The notes under the pieces are model-generated. The model was not told the DNA's origin. It did not search any database and worked only from the letters and a program-made list of their open reading frames with translations. From assembly GCF_003693265.1 (NCBI RefSeq), contig NZ_RDRE01000012.1, forward strand, positions 1 through 63,340: a stretch of DNA of 63,340 nucleotides, read 5' to 3'. Of this stretch, positions 8,356-17,013 are shown in pieces. The DNA is from Corynebacterium gottingense (GTDB lineage Bacteria > Actinomycetota > Actinomycetes > Mycobacteriales > Mycobacteriaceae). The position numbers and the translations under genes are program-made. How positions within the stretch are numbered: position 1 is the first letter of the stretch; each line of letters starts with the position of its first letter.

Positions 8356-9378
8356 CTACTGCCTCCCGTGCCACTGGTCGAGGCGCTCCAGCAACACGGC
8401 CCGCGAGTCCTCGTACGCGGCGCGGTTGCCCTCCGGGGTACCCCCGAGCATGATCTGCCAGCCGTTCGGCAGCTCCTCCGCGTGCGCAAAGAAGACGTGC
8501 CCGGCGTCCGGGTACACGTGAGCCTCCACCTGCTCACCCTGCGCCTCGAGCTCGCGCGCCGCGTCCGCGGACTGCCACATCTGGTCGTCCTCACCGGCGA
8601 AGAGCAGCACGTTCCCGCCGAAGTGCGAGAGGTCAATGCGCGCCTCCTCCGGTGCCGCTTCCGCCGCCGACTCGTAGGTCGCGCGGTACGACACCGGGTA
8701 GCCGGTCACCATGTCCCACATCTGCTTCGCCCCGGCCGCCATGGACCCCGCGCGGAACGACGCGAACGGCACCGCCTCACCCTTGTAGGTAAACGACGGC
8801 AACTCCTCCGCCTGCTGGAACACCAGCCCCGGGTAGGAATAGCTCGCGGGCACGAACGCGACCACGTTGTCCACCCGGAAGCCCTTTGCCGCCAGCAGCT
8901 CCACAAACTCCGCGCCCTTCGACGTCCCCACGACCGTCACTGGCCCATCGCCGTCCACGGTGGCGTCGATAAGCGTGCTGACCTCATCAAACTGCTCCAG
9001 CGGCACCTCCGCGAGCCCCTGCTGCTGCCCCTCCCGCCCGAAGAAGTACATGCTGAGCACCTCGTAGCCCTCGCCCGCGAGCCACTCGGCACGAGTGCGG
9101 TCCGCACCGCCCTCGGAGCCGCCGTACACAACCACCACGCCCGGGTGCGTCTTCCCCTCGGGCGTGATGTGGAACCCTTCGATCTGGTCCCCATGGATCG
9201 GGGCAACGCTTAACGACGCCCCACCATCCCCCTCCCCCGCAACAGAAGACGACCCCCCGCTCGCGAACGGGTAGGTGTGCCGGTTGTAAGCGCGCAACCC
9301 AACAATCACCGCCGCGAGGAGCACGAGCACAACCAGGAGCGCAACCAGCGCCTTGCCAAGGACCTTGAGGGCCTTCAC
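8356..9378 (-). CDS. Membrane-anchored alpha/beta hydrolase, BAAT C-terminal-like acyl-CoA thioesterase family
   Basis: A single N-terminal membrane helix (about residues 5-30) is followed by a linker and an alpha/beta-hydrolase domain. The nucleophile elbow is VVGTSKGAE, the acid is probably in AGEDDQMW, and the His is in DAGHVFF. The layout resembles bile-acid-CoA:amino-acid N-acyltransferase C-terminal (BAAT_C) thioesterases. Extracellular acyl-transfer or thioesterase activity is plausible but unproven. The frame extends to an ATG at 9426 without a ribosome-binding site. GGAAGG just before the tandem GTGs (9381 and 9378) favours the shorter form, which also places the anchor at the N terminus. 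Confidence 0.75.
   Translation of the reverse strand: MKALKVLGKALVALLVVLVLLAAVIVGLRAYNRHTYPFASGGSSSVAGEGDGGASLSVAPIHGDQIEGFHITPEGKTHPGVVVVYGGSEGGADRTRAEWLAGEGYEVLSMYFFGREGQQQGLAEVPLEQFDEVSTLIDATVDGDGPVTVVGTSKGAEFVELLAAKGFRVDNVVAFVPASYSYPGLVFQQAEELPSFTYKGEAVPFASFRAGSMAAGAKQMWDMVTGYPVSYRATYESAAEAAPEEARIDLSHFGGNVLLFAGEDDQMWQSADAARELEAQGEQVEAHVYPDAGHVFFAHAEELPNGWQIMLGGTPEGNRAAYEDSRAVLLERLDQWHGRQ
8962..8974 (-). repeat. 13-mer repeat, copy 2
   Basis: GGCGTCGATAAGC on the plus strand, inside the BAAT-like hydrolase gene and read there as Leu-Ile-Asp-Ala. Confidence 0.85.
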
Positions 9379-9629
9379 CACATTCCTTCCCACGCAGCGC
9401 TCACACCCGTGAAAGAATCTGCGCATTTTGGACCATTTACAGGATGTTTTAGGCTTAAATCCTAACTTGCGCGGCAGCGGTTTCGTCGACCTTCCGGCCC
9501 CAATACAGGCACGAAGGCTGGACTATAGCTAAAGTCGTGGAGGACAATGCATCACACGTGTACGTATACGCGCGAGAGCAGCAGTAGCCACACGCCTTGT
9601 AGGCGACTCGCAGGAAGGTTTGAAAAACA
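9379..9629. promoter_or_regulatory. Divergent promoter region between the BAAT-like hydrolase and the holin-like gene
   Basis: It contains an imperfect operator-like repeat, TTAGG-N7-CCTAA (9449-9465). ACTATAGCT near 9520 is a possible -10, and AGGAAGG serves as ribosome-binding site for the GTG at 9630. The repeat superficially recalls a DtxR box, but the spacing is two bases short. Confidence 0.35.
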
Positions 9630-10172
9630 GTGAGCAAAGACGGTCTGTACACCAGCGGTTCCACGGCAGTGTCTGCCAAGGTGGACTCCATCCCGCTGCG
9701 CGACGCCGACACCACCCAGCCGGGTAAGGATTCCATTGGCACGCTGGTCTCCAACGCGACGGAGCAGATTTCCACCCTGGTCCGCGGCGAGATCGAGCTG
9801 GCCAAGACCGAGGTCATCGGCGAGGTCAAGAAGGGCGCCATGGGCGGCGGCCTCTTCGCCGTGGCCGGCGTCATCGCACTGTACTCCAGCTTCTTCGCCT
9901 TCTTCGCCCTGGCGGAGATGCTCGCGTCCTGGATGCACCGCGGCTGGGCCTTCCTCATCGTCTTCCTCATCATGATCGCCCTCGCTGGCATCCTGGCCTT
10001 CATGGGCCTGCAGAAGGTGAAGAAGATCAAGGCGCCGGAGAAGACCATCGAGTCCGTCGGCGAGCTGAAGCACCTGCGCCCGGGCCAGGCCCAGCAGAAC
10101 CTGTCCAAGGATTCCAGCGGCCTGTACTCCTCCGCCGCGCACACCACCGGCTCCACGGCAGTGACCAAGTAG
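9630..10172 (+). CDS. Holin-like membrane protein (phage holin family/DUF1469-type, Actinobacteria holin-X)
   Basis: This 180-residue protein has two adjacent transmembrane helices (about residues 72-95 and 106-128) after a basic/amphipathic stretch (LVRGEIELAKTEVIGEVKKG) typical of the family. It starts at GTG behind AGGAAGG. Despite the name, chromosomal members are not known lysis holins and may be envelope or stress proteins. The N terminus (GLYTSGSTAV) and the C terminus (GLYSSAAHTTGSTAV) repeat the same short motif, so both tails probably bind the same partner or face the same compartment. Confidence 0.8.
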   Translation: MSKDGLYTSGSTAVSAKVDSIPLRDADTTQPGKDSIGTLVSNATEQISTLVRGEIELAKTEVIGEVKKGAMGGGLFAVAGVIALYSSFFAFFALAEMLASWMHRGWAFLIVFLIMIALAGILAFMGLQKVKKIKAPEKTIESVGELKHLRPGQAQQNLSKDSSGLYSSAAHTTGSTAVTK

Positions 10173-10202
10173 GCGCTTTTCGCCTCCAGGGCCGCTCCGG
10201 GC

Positions 10203-10976
10203 ATGCCCCGCCTGACCCCGACGCCACCCTCGGTCGTTGACCTGCCGGGGGAGTTTGCGCACCGCATGCTGCACACTCGCGGCGTGCGCCTGCACGCCGC
10301 CGTGGCCGGCGACCCCGCCGACCCCCTGGTCCTGTTCATCCACGGCGCGTACGGCGGCTGGTTCGACTTCCGCTACGCCCTCGCCCCGCTGGCCAGCCGC
10401 GGCTACCACGTTGCCGCGCTGGACCAGCGGGGCTTCGGCATGTCTGACAAGCCCGCCCACCGAGGCGGCAACCTGCTGCGCATCCTGCGCGGCGACCTCG
10501 GCGGGGTGATCCACACCCTGGGACATGCGAATGCCGCCCTCGTCGCCGCCGATACCGGCGCCGTGGTCGCCCGCGCCCTCGAGCAGGCCCAGCCTCAGCT
10601 CGTCCGCAGCGTGCTCACGCTCCCCAACGAGCCGCACCTCCCCGCCTGGCTCGGCCGCCTCCCCGCCCCCGTCGCGGCCGCCACCGCCACACACCTGCCC
10701 GGCGCGCTGGACCGCGCGTGGCGCAGCGCGTTTCACGCCACCCTCGCGCGGGCAGCGGCCGACAGCGCCGCCAAGCACCCCGATCACCCAGCGGAAACGC
10801 TCGCGACCCGGCTTGCGGCGCTGCGCATCGATAACGCGCTGCCCCACATCCTCGCCACGCACCGCCTGCGGCGGCACGCGCCAGCTACCGGCGCCAACCA
10901 CGTCCTCCACGCCCTGCCCTACGCGGGGGATCCGGGGGCGTTTGTGCGGGGCGTCGAGAAGCACTTGGCGTCATAG
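10203..10976 (+). CDS. Alpha/beta-fold hydrolase, epoxide-hydrolase-like
   Basis: This 257-residue alpha/beta hydrolase has the oxyanion motif FIHGAYGGWFDFR (about residues 45-57) and the nucleophile region AALVAADTGAVVARAL, with Asp117 where lipases have Ser. An Asp nucleophile is the hallmark of epoxide hydrolases and haloalkane dehalogenases. The expected catalytic His near the C terminus is not clear (HVLHALPYAG is the best candidate), and the domain is slightly short. Activity is therefore uncertain. It lies 30 bp downstream of the holin-like gene and convergent with marP. Confidence 0.75.
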   Translation: MPRLTPTPPSVVDLPGEFAHRMLHTRGVRLHAAVAGDPADPLVLFIHGAYGGWFDFRYALAPLASRGYHVAALDQRGFGMSDKPAHRGGNLLRILRGDLGGVIHTLGHANAALVAADTGAVVARALEQAQPQLVRSVLTLPNEPHLPAWLGRLPAPVAAATATHLPGALDRAWRSAFHATLARAAADSAAKHPDHPAETLATRLAALRIDNALPHILATHRLRRHAPATGANHVLHALPYAGDPGAFVRGVEKHLAS

Positions 10977-10989
10977 CACTCCTGGTGCT

Positions 10990-12180
10990 TTAGACCGCGC
11001 AGGTTTGCGTGTCCACCGGGTCGGTGAGGCGCTCGACGTCGCCGATCACCTCGCGGAGCTGCGTGCCGGTCAGGGCGTAGCCGGTGTCCGCGACGTCCAC
11101 GTCCGTGCCGAAAATCATGCCCGCGACCTGCCCCTCCGGGGTGAACATGGGCCCGCCGGAGTTGCCCTGGCGGATGTCGCCGCGGATCGTGTACGCGCCG
11201 CGCTCCACCCGGCCAGTGGCGTAAATGTCCGGGCCGCTGAGCTCCAACTGGGTCCGCACGCGTACCGCGTCTGCCTCAAAGGGGCCGGATTCGGGGAAGC
11301 CCATCACCACGGCGTCATCGCCGGACTTTAGCTCGCGCGGCGCCCACGTCAGCTCCGGCAGACCCAGCTCGGGGGCGTGAAGGACGGCGATGTCCACCTC
11401 CGGGTCGTAGAGCACGACGTCCGCGTGCTTCACGCCCAGCACGGTGTCCAGGTTGACCAGCTGGGTGCCCGCCACCACGTGGGCGTTGGTCAGCACGTAG
11501 CCGTCCGCGATGACGAAGCCGCTGCCCATCAGGCGGTGGTGGCAGGTCTCCGAGTCACCCACGACGTGGACGACGCTCGGTCGGACGCGGTCGACCAGGT
11601 CACCGGTCACCACCGACTCGTCCGGCGCGTCCACCTCACGCTTCGCATCGGCGCTCAACGGCGAGACCAGCGGCGGCAGGCCCGTGTCGTGCAGCAATGC
11701 GGCCGCCTTGGCGGGCAGCTGCGCCCATGCGTCCGGTGTTGCGGCGTCAATCCCGCGCAGCACCCGCGAGTCCCGCAGCGCGGCGCTCTGCGGCTCCGGA
11801 AGCGCGCTGACCAGCGGGATCGACACCAGCCACAGCGCCAGGGACATGGCCAGCGCTTGCAGCAACGCGCCCGCGACGGAATCCAGCGCGCGCATCGGGC
11901 GCCACCGCTGGGCGCCGCGCAGGGCGTCGCCAATCGCGGAGCCAGCCAAGTTCCCCAGCCCGACGAAGAACACCACGACCGCCAGGAAAATGATGACGCG
12001 CAGCCCGCGGCCGGAGAAGAAGTCGAGCGTGTACGCGGCAGCGAGCAGCCCCACAATCAAGCCGGCCACGCTGCCCACCGCGATGAACACGGACGCCAGC
12101 ACGCCCCGTCGCCACCCCGCCGCGAAGCTGCCCACCACCAGAATCGCCGCGACGAGGTCCACGATGGCTGATCCGGTCAC
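10990..12180 (-). CDS. marP: MarP-like membrane serine protease (CvpA domain plus trypsin-like domain)
   Basis: This 396-residue protein has an N-terminal CvpA-type domain with four membrane helices (about residues 1-125) and a periplasmic trypsin-like domain. Catalytic residues appear in order: His in TNAHVV (about 232), Asp in PEVDIAVL (about 263) and Ser in GNSGGP (about 341). Cysteines in SETCHH and near the C terminus (TQTCAV) could form the disulfide known to regulate M. tuberculosis MarP. The mycobacterial orthologue gives acid and oxidative resistance through cell-wall hydrolase processing. It is last in the nth-resA-NUDIX-marP group. Confidence 0.9.
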   Translation of the reverse strand: MTGSAIVDLVAAILVVGSFAAGWRRGVLASVFIAVGSVAGLIVGLLAAAYTLDFFSGRGLRVIIFLAVVVFFVGLGNLAGSAIGDALRGAQRWRPMRALDSVAGALLQALAMSLALWLVSIPLVSALPEPQSAALRDSRVLRGIDAATPDAWAQLPAKAAALLHDTGLPPLVSPLSADAKREVDAPDESVVTGDLVDRVRPSVVHVVGDSETCHHRLMGSGFVIADGYVLTNAHVVAGTQLVNLDTVLGVKHADVVLYDPEVDIAVLHAPELGLPELTWAPRELKSGDDAVVMGFPESGPFEADAVRVRTQLELSGPDIYATGRVERGAYTIRGDIRQGNSGGPMFTPEGQVAGMIFGTDVDVADTGYALTGTQLREVIGDVERLTDPVDTQTCAV

Positions 12181-12237
12181 TGTTTTGCTGTCTCCTGGTT
12201 CGTGTTGTGGGGCGTCATCGGGGCCGGTCCGCGGGGG

Positions 12238-12978
12238 CTACCGCGTGTACCGCGGCTCCCCGTTGGCGGAGTTGGCGAGCACCTCGTCCAAATCGCGCAA
12301 AGTGCGGTCCCAGTCGCGGGCCCACGCGGCTTGCTCCAAAAGTATTGAGAGCAGAATAGCCGTAAAGCCCCACACAACGTAGCACCCGGCGCGGAAGGCG
12401 GGCCCGGCAAAATTGGCCAGCCCCACCTGCAGCCGGTTCGCGGGGTCCACCAGGTCGCGCACGGCGATGAAGAAGACGTCGTCCGTTTCAAACGGGCTGG
12501 CCACGTAGGTCTCGCCCGGCTGCTCCGCGTACGCAATCACCGGCCGCACCCGGAGTCCCCTGCCGCCCGTGGTCACTGTGCGCAGCGTGGCCAGCGGCGT
12601 CACGCGCGAACGCTCGAGGCCGGTCTCCTCCCAGGCCTCGCGCAGCGCCGCGTCGACGGGCCCGCGGTCCCCGGCGTCGATATGCCCGCCGGGAAACGCC
12701 ATCTGCCCCGAGTGGCTCCGCATCCGCGGCGTGCGGTGGGTGATGAGCACGTGCGCGTCGTCCGGGATGGTCGCCGACGCCGCGTTCCCGGTAAACAGGA
12801 TCAGCACCGCGGCCTCGTCCGCCGCGTCCTCCGGCACGGTGCGCCCGTGCAGGAGGGGCCGCGCCGCCTCGCGGTAGGTGCCGCGTTGAATCCGGTCGAT
12901 CAGCGGCGCGAGCCAGCGGGGCGCCTTGTGGGGCTGCAGTGGGACGTCGAGAAGCTGCCCTTTCTTGCGCTCGCTCAT
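12238..12978 (-). CDS. NUDIX hydrolase, coenzyme A pyrophosphatase-like
   Basis: This 246-residue protein contains the Nudix box spanning GGHIDAGDRGPVDAALREAW and EETG (about residues 96-119), ending in the metal-binding REAWEE. A preceding MAFPGGH and the general length suggest the CoA pyrophosphatase subgroup (NudL/Rv3672c-like). A hydrophobic stretch near residues 185-205 (FRAGCYVVWGFTAILLSILL) is typical of that group. The start overlaps the resA stop by 4 nt, so the two are translationally coupled. Confidence 0.88.
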   Translation of the reverse strand: MSERKKGQLLDVPLQPHKAPRWLAPLIDRIQRGTYREAARPLLHGRTVPEDAADEAAVLILFTGNAASATIPDDAHVLITHRTPRMRSHSGQMAFPGGHIDAGDRGPVDAALREAWEETGLERSRVTPLATLRTVTTGGRGLRVRPVIAYAEQPGETYVASPFETDDVFFIAVRDLVDPANRLQVGLANFAGPAFRAGCYVVWGFTAILLSILLEQAAWARDWDRTLRDLDEVLANSANGEPRYTR

Positions 12979-13565
12979 CGCCGGAGCACCCCGTCGATGG
13001 CGCTGGCCAGTGCCTCTTCGGACTCGAAGGCCTGCGCGAGCGTGCCCACCTGCTTGCCGTCGCGGAACACCACCGTGATGGGCACGACGCCGGGCAGACC
13101 CAGCCGTCCCGCGAAACTGTTGGCGGAGTCCTGGTAGCTGGGCAGCTCCACGCCGAGCTCGTTGAGCAGGTCGGCCCCGGCCGCCGCCTGGCGGTCCGCG
13201 TGCACGCCCACGACCTCCACGTCCGGGTGGTCTGCGGCGTAGCGCTCGAACACGGGCAGCTCAGTGCGGCACGGCTCGCACCACCAGGCCCACACGTTGA
13301 CTACCGTCACACCCGCGCGCTCTCCGGGCACATCGGCGCCGCCCAGGCACGGCAGCTCCACGCCACCGACCCCACCGGCCACGCAGTCGGGCCGCTGGGC
13401 CACGGGCGCTTCCTCGCTTATCGACGCCCCCGTCTCCCCCTTCCCACGCACCTCATCACCCGATCCGCCGCCGCGCAGCAGCGCTACAGCGCCGGCGACG
13501 ACGAAGCAGGTGACCACCAGCGCGCCCACCACGCTGGCCACGACCGCGGTCTTGCCCGACCTCAC
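12975..13565 (-). CDS. Secreted/membrane-tethered thioredoxin-like protein (TlpA/ResA family)
   Basis: This 196-residue protein begins with a single membrane anchor (about residues 10-30) followed by a thioredoxin-fold domain with [15 protein letters not shown] (CxxC, about 92-106) and a cis-proline region ([13 protein letters not shown]). It probably reduces or isomerises disulfides outside the membrane, as in Rv3673c/ResA. A neighbouring redox-regulated protease (MarP) fits that role. It overlaps nth and the NUDIX gene by 4 nt each. A copy of the 13-mer repeat falls in its linker. Confidence 0.9.
   Translation of the reverse strand: MRSGKTAVVASVVGALVVTCFVVAGAVALLRGGGSGDEVRGKGETGASISEEAPVAQRPDCVAGGVGGVELPCLGGADVPGERAGVTVVNVWAWWCEPCRTELPVFERYAADHPDVEVVGVHADRQAAAGADLLNELGVELPSYQDSANSFAGRLGLPGVVPITVVFRDGKQVGTLAQAFESEEALASAIDGVLRR
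13416..13428 (+). repeat. 13-mer repeat, copy 3
   Basis: Antisense to the thioredoxin-like gene, where the complement reads Ala-Ser-Ile-Ser using the rare Ile codon ATA. Confidence 0.85.
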
Positions 13566-14395
13566 TGCGCATCACCCAACATGCCCAGGATGTGCTCGCG
13601 CTCTTCCCCGGTGACCAGGGCCGCTGCCTCCTCCGGGCTGGTTGGCCCCGCGCCGAAGTCGGGGCAATCGAACGCGATGGGGCACGCGCCGCACGCCGGC
13701 TTCTTCGCGTGGCAGACGCGCCGGCCGTGGAAGATGAGCCGGTGCGAGAACATCGTCCACTCGCTTGCGGGGATGATTTGGGCAATCTCCCGCTCGATCT
13801 TCACCGGGTCGCGCTGCGCACTCAGCGCTAGGCGCGCGACGAGCCGCTGGAAGTGCGTATCCACGGTGAGCCCCGGCTTACCAAAGACGTTGCCCCGCAC
13901 CACGTGCGCGGTCTTGCGTCCCACTCCAGGGAGCGTGACCAGGTCCTCGAGCGCGACCGGGACCTCGCCGCCGAAGTCCGTGACCAGCTTCTGCCCCAGC
14001 CCGATCAGGTTGGCGGCCTTGGCGCGGTAGAACCCGGTGGGGCGGATCAGCGCCTCTACCTCCGCCTGGTTTGCCGCCGCGTAATCCTGCGCCGTACGGT
14101 AGGTGGCAAACAGGGCCGGGGTGACCTGGTTGACGCGGACGTCGGTCGTCTGCGCCGAGAGCACCGTGGCAACGAGCAGCTCGAGCGGGTTGGAAAAGTC
14201 CAGCTCCGCGTGGGCGTCCGGGAACGCCGCCGCCAGGGTGCGGTTGATCCGCCGGGCGCGGCGGGTACGGCCCAGCTCCGTCTCCTTCCCCTTCGCCGCC
14301 GGGTGGGATCCCGGTGCGCGGCGCCGCGGCGGCGTAAGCTTGCCGGCCGGCGGTTTCCCGGCGTCCGGCGCAGGGGGAAGCAAGGCGTTGGACAT
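13562..14395 (-). CDS. nth: Endonuclease III
   Basis: This 277-residue base-excision-repair glycosylase/AP lyase acts on oxidised pyrimidines. The helix-hairpin-helix is LPGVGRKTA with the catalytic Lys, the catalytic Asp lies in VDTHFQR, and the C-terminal 4Fe-4S ligands follow the C-x6-C-x2-C-x5-C pattern ([17 protein letters not shown]). An N-terminal basic/Pro extension of about 45 residues precedes the core, as is common in actinobacteria. It is first in the operon, with a 4-nt overlap to the thioredoxin gene. Confidence 0.96.
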   Translation of the reverse strand: MSNALLPPAPDAGKPPAGKLTPPRRRAPGSHPAAKGKETELGRTRRARRINRTLAAAFPDAHAELDFSNPLELLVATVLSAQTTDVRVNQVTPALFATYRTAQDYAAANQAEVEALIRPTGFYRAKAANLIGLGQKLVTDFGGEVPVALEDLVTLPGVGRKTAHVVRGNVFGKPGLTVDTHFQRLVARLALSAQRDPVKIEREIAQIIPASEWTMFSHRLIFHGRRVCHAKKPACGACPIAFDCPDFGAGPTSPEEAAALVTGEEREHILGMLGDAQ

Positions 14396-14420
14396 GCTGC
14401 AATGCTATCGCACACGTACC

Positions 14421-14525
14421 ATGACCCCTATGACGGTAATTTTAGTTGCGATCCTGCCCCTCTTCCTCGGCCTGTTCACCCTGGGCATGGAACGCCTCGA
14501 AGCAGCATCAGTTGAGGCCCATTAA
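14421..14525 (+). CDS. Small membrane protein between nth and glxR
   Basis: This 34-codon ORF (alternative ATG at 14430 gives 31 residues) encodes TVILVAILPLFLGLFTLGME followed by an acidic/amphipathic tail. It is one transmembrane helix with a Pro kink. It sits divergent from nth. I recall short proteins of this kind before glxR in other corynebacteria, but cannot check. There is no Shine-Dalgarno, and TATCGC 9-10 nt upstream could serve a leaderless transcript. Confidence 0.5.
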   Translation: MTPMTVILVAILPLFLGLFTLGMERLEAASVEAH

Positions 14526-14714
14526 CACGCACTATTGTTACTAACTGAACGTTTGCTGAACCTAAAATTGCCGGTAGGGAAACTTTTCCGGGATATGGTA
14601 CCCATCACAACATGAACTGGTAGCATCTGCCATTGTGACCACGCCGTAAAAGCGACACTTAGGTGACCAAAACCACGCAGAGGATAACAGTCACCGCCGT
14701 TCCGAGGAGGTTCA
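14526..14714 (+). promoter_or_regulatory. glxR promoter region with a possible GlxR autoregulatory site
   Basis: This relatively AT-rich 189-bp stretch precedes glxR. GGTGACCAAAACCACG (14662-14677) approximates the CRP-type TGTGA-N6-TCACA site. GlxR is known to autoregulate in C. glutamicum. GAGGAGG at 14703-14709 is a strong ribosome-binding site for the ATG at 14715. Confidence 0.4.
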
Positions 14715-15398
14715 ATGGAAGGCATTCAGGACACGCTGGCCAAGGCCGGCATTTTCCAGGGCGTCGACGCCGACGCGGTGGCCGCTCTGATCAAAGAGAT
14801 GGAGACGCTGACGTTCTCCCGCGGTACCACCATTTTTGATGAGGGCGAACCGGGCGACCGGCTCTACATCATCGTAGACGGCAAGGTAAAGCTGGCTCGC
14901 CACGCCCCCGACGGACGCGAGAACCTGCTCTCCGTGATGGGTCCGTCCGACATGTTCGGCGAGCTGTCCATCTTTGACCCGGGCCCGCGCACCTCCTCCG
15001 CCGTCTGCGTCACCGAGGTGACCGCGGCGACGATGGACTCGCAGATGCTCAAGCAGTGGATCACGGACCACCCGGAAATCTCCCAGCAGCTGCTGCGCGT
15101 GTTGGCCCGCCGCTTGCGCCGCACCAACGCGTCGCTGGCAGACCTCATCTTCACCGATGTGCCCGGCCGAGTGGCCAAGACGCTGCTGCAGCTGGCCAAC
15201 CGCTTCGGCACCCAAGAGGGCGGCGCGCTGCGTGTCAATCACGACCTCACACAGGAAGAGATCGCCCAGCTGGTCGGCGCTTCCCGCGAGACCGTGAATA
15301 AGGCGCTCGCTACGTTTATGCACCGCGGCTGGATCAAGCTGGAGGGCAAGTCCGTCCTCATCGTGGACACCGAGCACCTGGCTCGCCGCGCCCGCTAG
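14715..15398 (+). CDS. glxR: Crp/Fnr-family global regulator GlxR
   Basis: This 227-residue cAMP-receptor-protein homologue has a cyclic-nucleotide domain (about residues 15-125). The phosphate-binding cassette reads [18 protein letters not shown], with the Glu and the Arg-Thr-Ser-Ser contacts intact. A winged helix-turn-helix follows (about 165-210; [20 protein letters not shown]). GlxR/Rv3676 controls carbon, nitrogen and respiratory genes genome-wide. It is flanked downstream by a strong bidirectional terminator. Confidence 0.97.
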   Translation: MEGIQDTLAKAGIFQGVDADAVAALIKEMETLTFSRGTTIFDEGEPGDRLYIIVDGKVKLARHAPDGRENLLSVMGPSDMFGELSIFDPGPRTSSAVCVTEVTAATMDSQMLKQWITDHPEISQQLLRVLARRLRRTNASLADLIFTDVPGRVAKTLLQLANRFGTQEGGALRVNHDLTQEEIAQLVGASRETVNKALATFMHRGWIKLEGKSVLIVDTEHLARRAR

Positions 15399-15421
15399 CC
15401 CGCGAGCACCCAAATACGAAC

Positions 15422-15448
15422 ACTGCCCCGGCACCTTGCCGGGGCAGT
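15422..15448. terminator. Bidirectional terminator hairpin between glxR and the MBL-fold gene
   Basis: ACTGCCCCGGC and GCCGGGGCAGT pair perfectly (11 bp) around a 5-nt loop, between convergent genes. T-rich tracts are weak on both sides. Confidence 0.75.
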
Positions 15449-15465
15449 CGCTGTTGTACGGGGCG

Positions 15466-16278
15466 TTACTTCTGGTTGCGCAGGTAGCGCAGACCCACGC
15501 GGGTGGACTGCTCGGCAGCGCCGCGGAGGACCGGATCGACATCGTCATAAATCGCGTCGACGAGGGTGTTGATGTCTGCGTCCTCGCCGTGCTCCTTGAG
15601 CGCCTGCTGGATCTGCTCGAGGCGCTGGTTGCGGCGGTCAATGTACTTGCGCGCGTACTTGGACAGGTCCTCGCCCTCGGGGCCGTGACCCGGCAGCAGC
15701 ATGATGTTTTCGCCGCGAGTCTCCAGCATCTCCAGGCTGTCCAGGTACTCGCCCACATCTCCATCGGTTTCGGAGATCATGGTGGTGTGGCGCCCCGCAA
15801 TGGTGTCGCCGGTGATGATGCCCTCCAGCTGATCGTCCTCCACCTCGTGGGTGTAGACGAAGAAGCAGACGGAGTCCCGGGTGTGGCCGGGGGTGTGCGC
15901 AACCTGCAGCTTCGGCGTCACGCCGTCGAGGGAAATGATCTCGCCGTCCTGCAGCGCTTCCGCGTTATGGCAGTACTGCGGGTCGAACGAACGAATCGGC
16001 GCGCCGGTGAGCTGGCGGAACCGCTCTGCACCATCCGCGTGGTCGTGGTGGCGGTGGGTGATGAGGATGAGGGCGACCTTGTCTGCCTTAGCCTGCAGCA
16101 CGTTGAGGTGGCCTTCATCCGCCGGGCCCGGGTCCACGACGATGCTGTACTCATCTTCCGGGTCGCGGATGACCCACGAGTTCGTGCCTTCCAGCGCCGC
16201 GTAGCTCGGGTTGGGCGCCAATACGACAGCGGCGGAGGTCGTCACAGGGCGCAACTGACTGTAAGCGGGGTGCTTCAT
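15466..16278 (-). CDS. Metallo-beta-lactamase-fold hydrolase (Rv3677c-like)
   Basis: This 270-residue MBL-fold protein carries the metal motif THRHHDHADG (HxHxDH, about residues 83-92), a further His in HTPGHTRDS, Asp in TGDTIAG and His in LLPGHGP. The C-terminal helices resemble LACTB2-like proteins. It may be a hydrolase or a ribonuclease-like enzyme; the substrate is unknown. The mycobacterial homologue keeps the same place next to crp. Confidence 0.88.
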   Translation of the reverse strand: MKHPAYSQLRPVTTSAAVVLAPNPSYAALEGTNSWVIRDPEDEYSIVVDPGPADEGHLNVLQAKADKVALILITHRHHDHADGAERFRQLTGAPIRSFDPQYCHNAEALQDGEIISLDGVTPKLQVAHTPGHTRDSVCFFVYTHEVEDDQLEGIITGDTIAGRHTTMISETDGDVGEYLDSLEMLETRGENIMLLPGHGPEGEDLSKYARKYIDRRNQRLEQIQQALKEHGEDADINTLVDAIYDDVDPVLRGAAEQSTRVGLRYLRNQK

Positions 16279-16327
16279 GCCTCCAACCCTACCGCGTCCT
16301 GCACCATCAGCGCAGCACGGGGCATGC

Positions 16328-16340
16328 GCTTATCGACGCC
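16328..16340 (+). repeat. 13-mer repeat, copy 4
   Basis: Covers the end of the RidA gene on the opposite strand, where the complement supplies Arg-Arg and the TAA stop codon. Confidence 0.85.
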
Positions 16341-16812
16341 CCTCCGCACCCTCCGCAACCTCAACCACGAGCTCGACTTCGACGGGTGCGTCCAGCGGCA
16401 GGACAGCAACACCAACCGCGGAACGCGCGTGCTCACCGGCCTCGCCGAAGACCTCCTTCATCAGGTCGGAGGCGCCGTTGATCACGGCCGGCTGGCCGGT
16501 GAAGGACGGGTCCGAGGCGACGAAGCCGACGACCTTGGAGATGCGGGTGACATTGTCCAGGCCCACGAGCGCGTCCACGGCGGCGAGCGCGTTCAGCGCG
16601 GCCTGGCGGGCGTACGTGTAGGCATCCTCCGCGTTGACCTCTGAGCCGACTTTGCCGGTGGCCGGCAGTGCGCCGTCGATAAGCGGCAACTGCCCCGACG
16701 TCCAGACCTGGTCGCCGACGCGGTTCGCGGGGACGTACGCCGCGACGGGCGCGGCGACCTGCGGGAGCTCAATGCCGAGCTCGGCGAGTGCTGCGGTCCA
16801 CGATCCTGCCAT
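16330..16812 (-). CDS. RidA/YjgF/Rid-family protein
   Basis: This 160-residue protein shows the Rid fold core: VGDQVWTSGQLPLIDGALPA, then DAYTYARQAALNALAAVDAL, then PAVINGASDLMKEVFGEAGEHARSAVGVAVLPLDAPVEVE. Rid proteins hydrolyse reactive enamine/imine intermediates released by PLP enzymes, but the catalytic Arg of true RidA (usually R105) is not obvious here, so it may belong to a Rid1-7 subgroup. It is in line with the DUF4177 and MBL genes, as in mycobacteria. Its stop codon is part of a 13-mer repeat. Confidence 0.87.
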   Translation of the reverse strand: MAGSWTAALAELGIELPQVAAPVAAYVPANRVGDQVWTSGQLPLIDGALPATGKVGSEVNAEDAYTYARQAALNALAAVDALVGLDNVTRISKVVGFVASDPSFTGQPAVINGASDLMKEVFGEAGEHARSAVGVAVLPLDAPVEVELVVEVAEGAEGRR

Positions 16813-16815
16813 GGC

Positions 16816-16971
16816 CTACTCCACCTCTCGCTTGAGGTACGCGACAACGTTATCCGGGTTGGGGCCCGGGGTGACGGAGACGAGCTCCCACCCGTCCTCG
16901 CCCCAGGTATCCAGGATCTGCTTCGTGGCGTGAGTAAGTAGCGGCACAGTGGCGTATTCCCATTTCTTCAT
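16816..16971 (-). CDS. DUF4177 small protein
   Basis: This 51-residue protein begins MKKWEYATVPLL and contains DTWGEDGWELVSVTPGPNP, the conserved Trp-Glu-Leu-Val core of DUF4177. The ATG at 16971 matches the family start, although the frame continues upstream. It lies 3 bp before the RidA gene in the same direction, so the pair is probably co-translated. Function unknown. Confidence 0.8.
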   Translation of the reverse strand: MKKWEYATVPLLTHATKQILDTWGEDGWELVSVTPGPNPDNVVAYLKREVE

Positions 16972-17013
16972 GGCGACCACCCTACCGTGCCGCGCCACGC
17001 GACAGCGGGGCTT

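Noticed and set aside
9449..9465. DtxR iron box in TTAGG-N7-CCTAA
   Set aside because: The consensus needs nine bases between the arms and a conserved centre; here the spacing is seven and the centre does not match.
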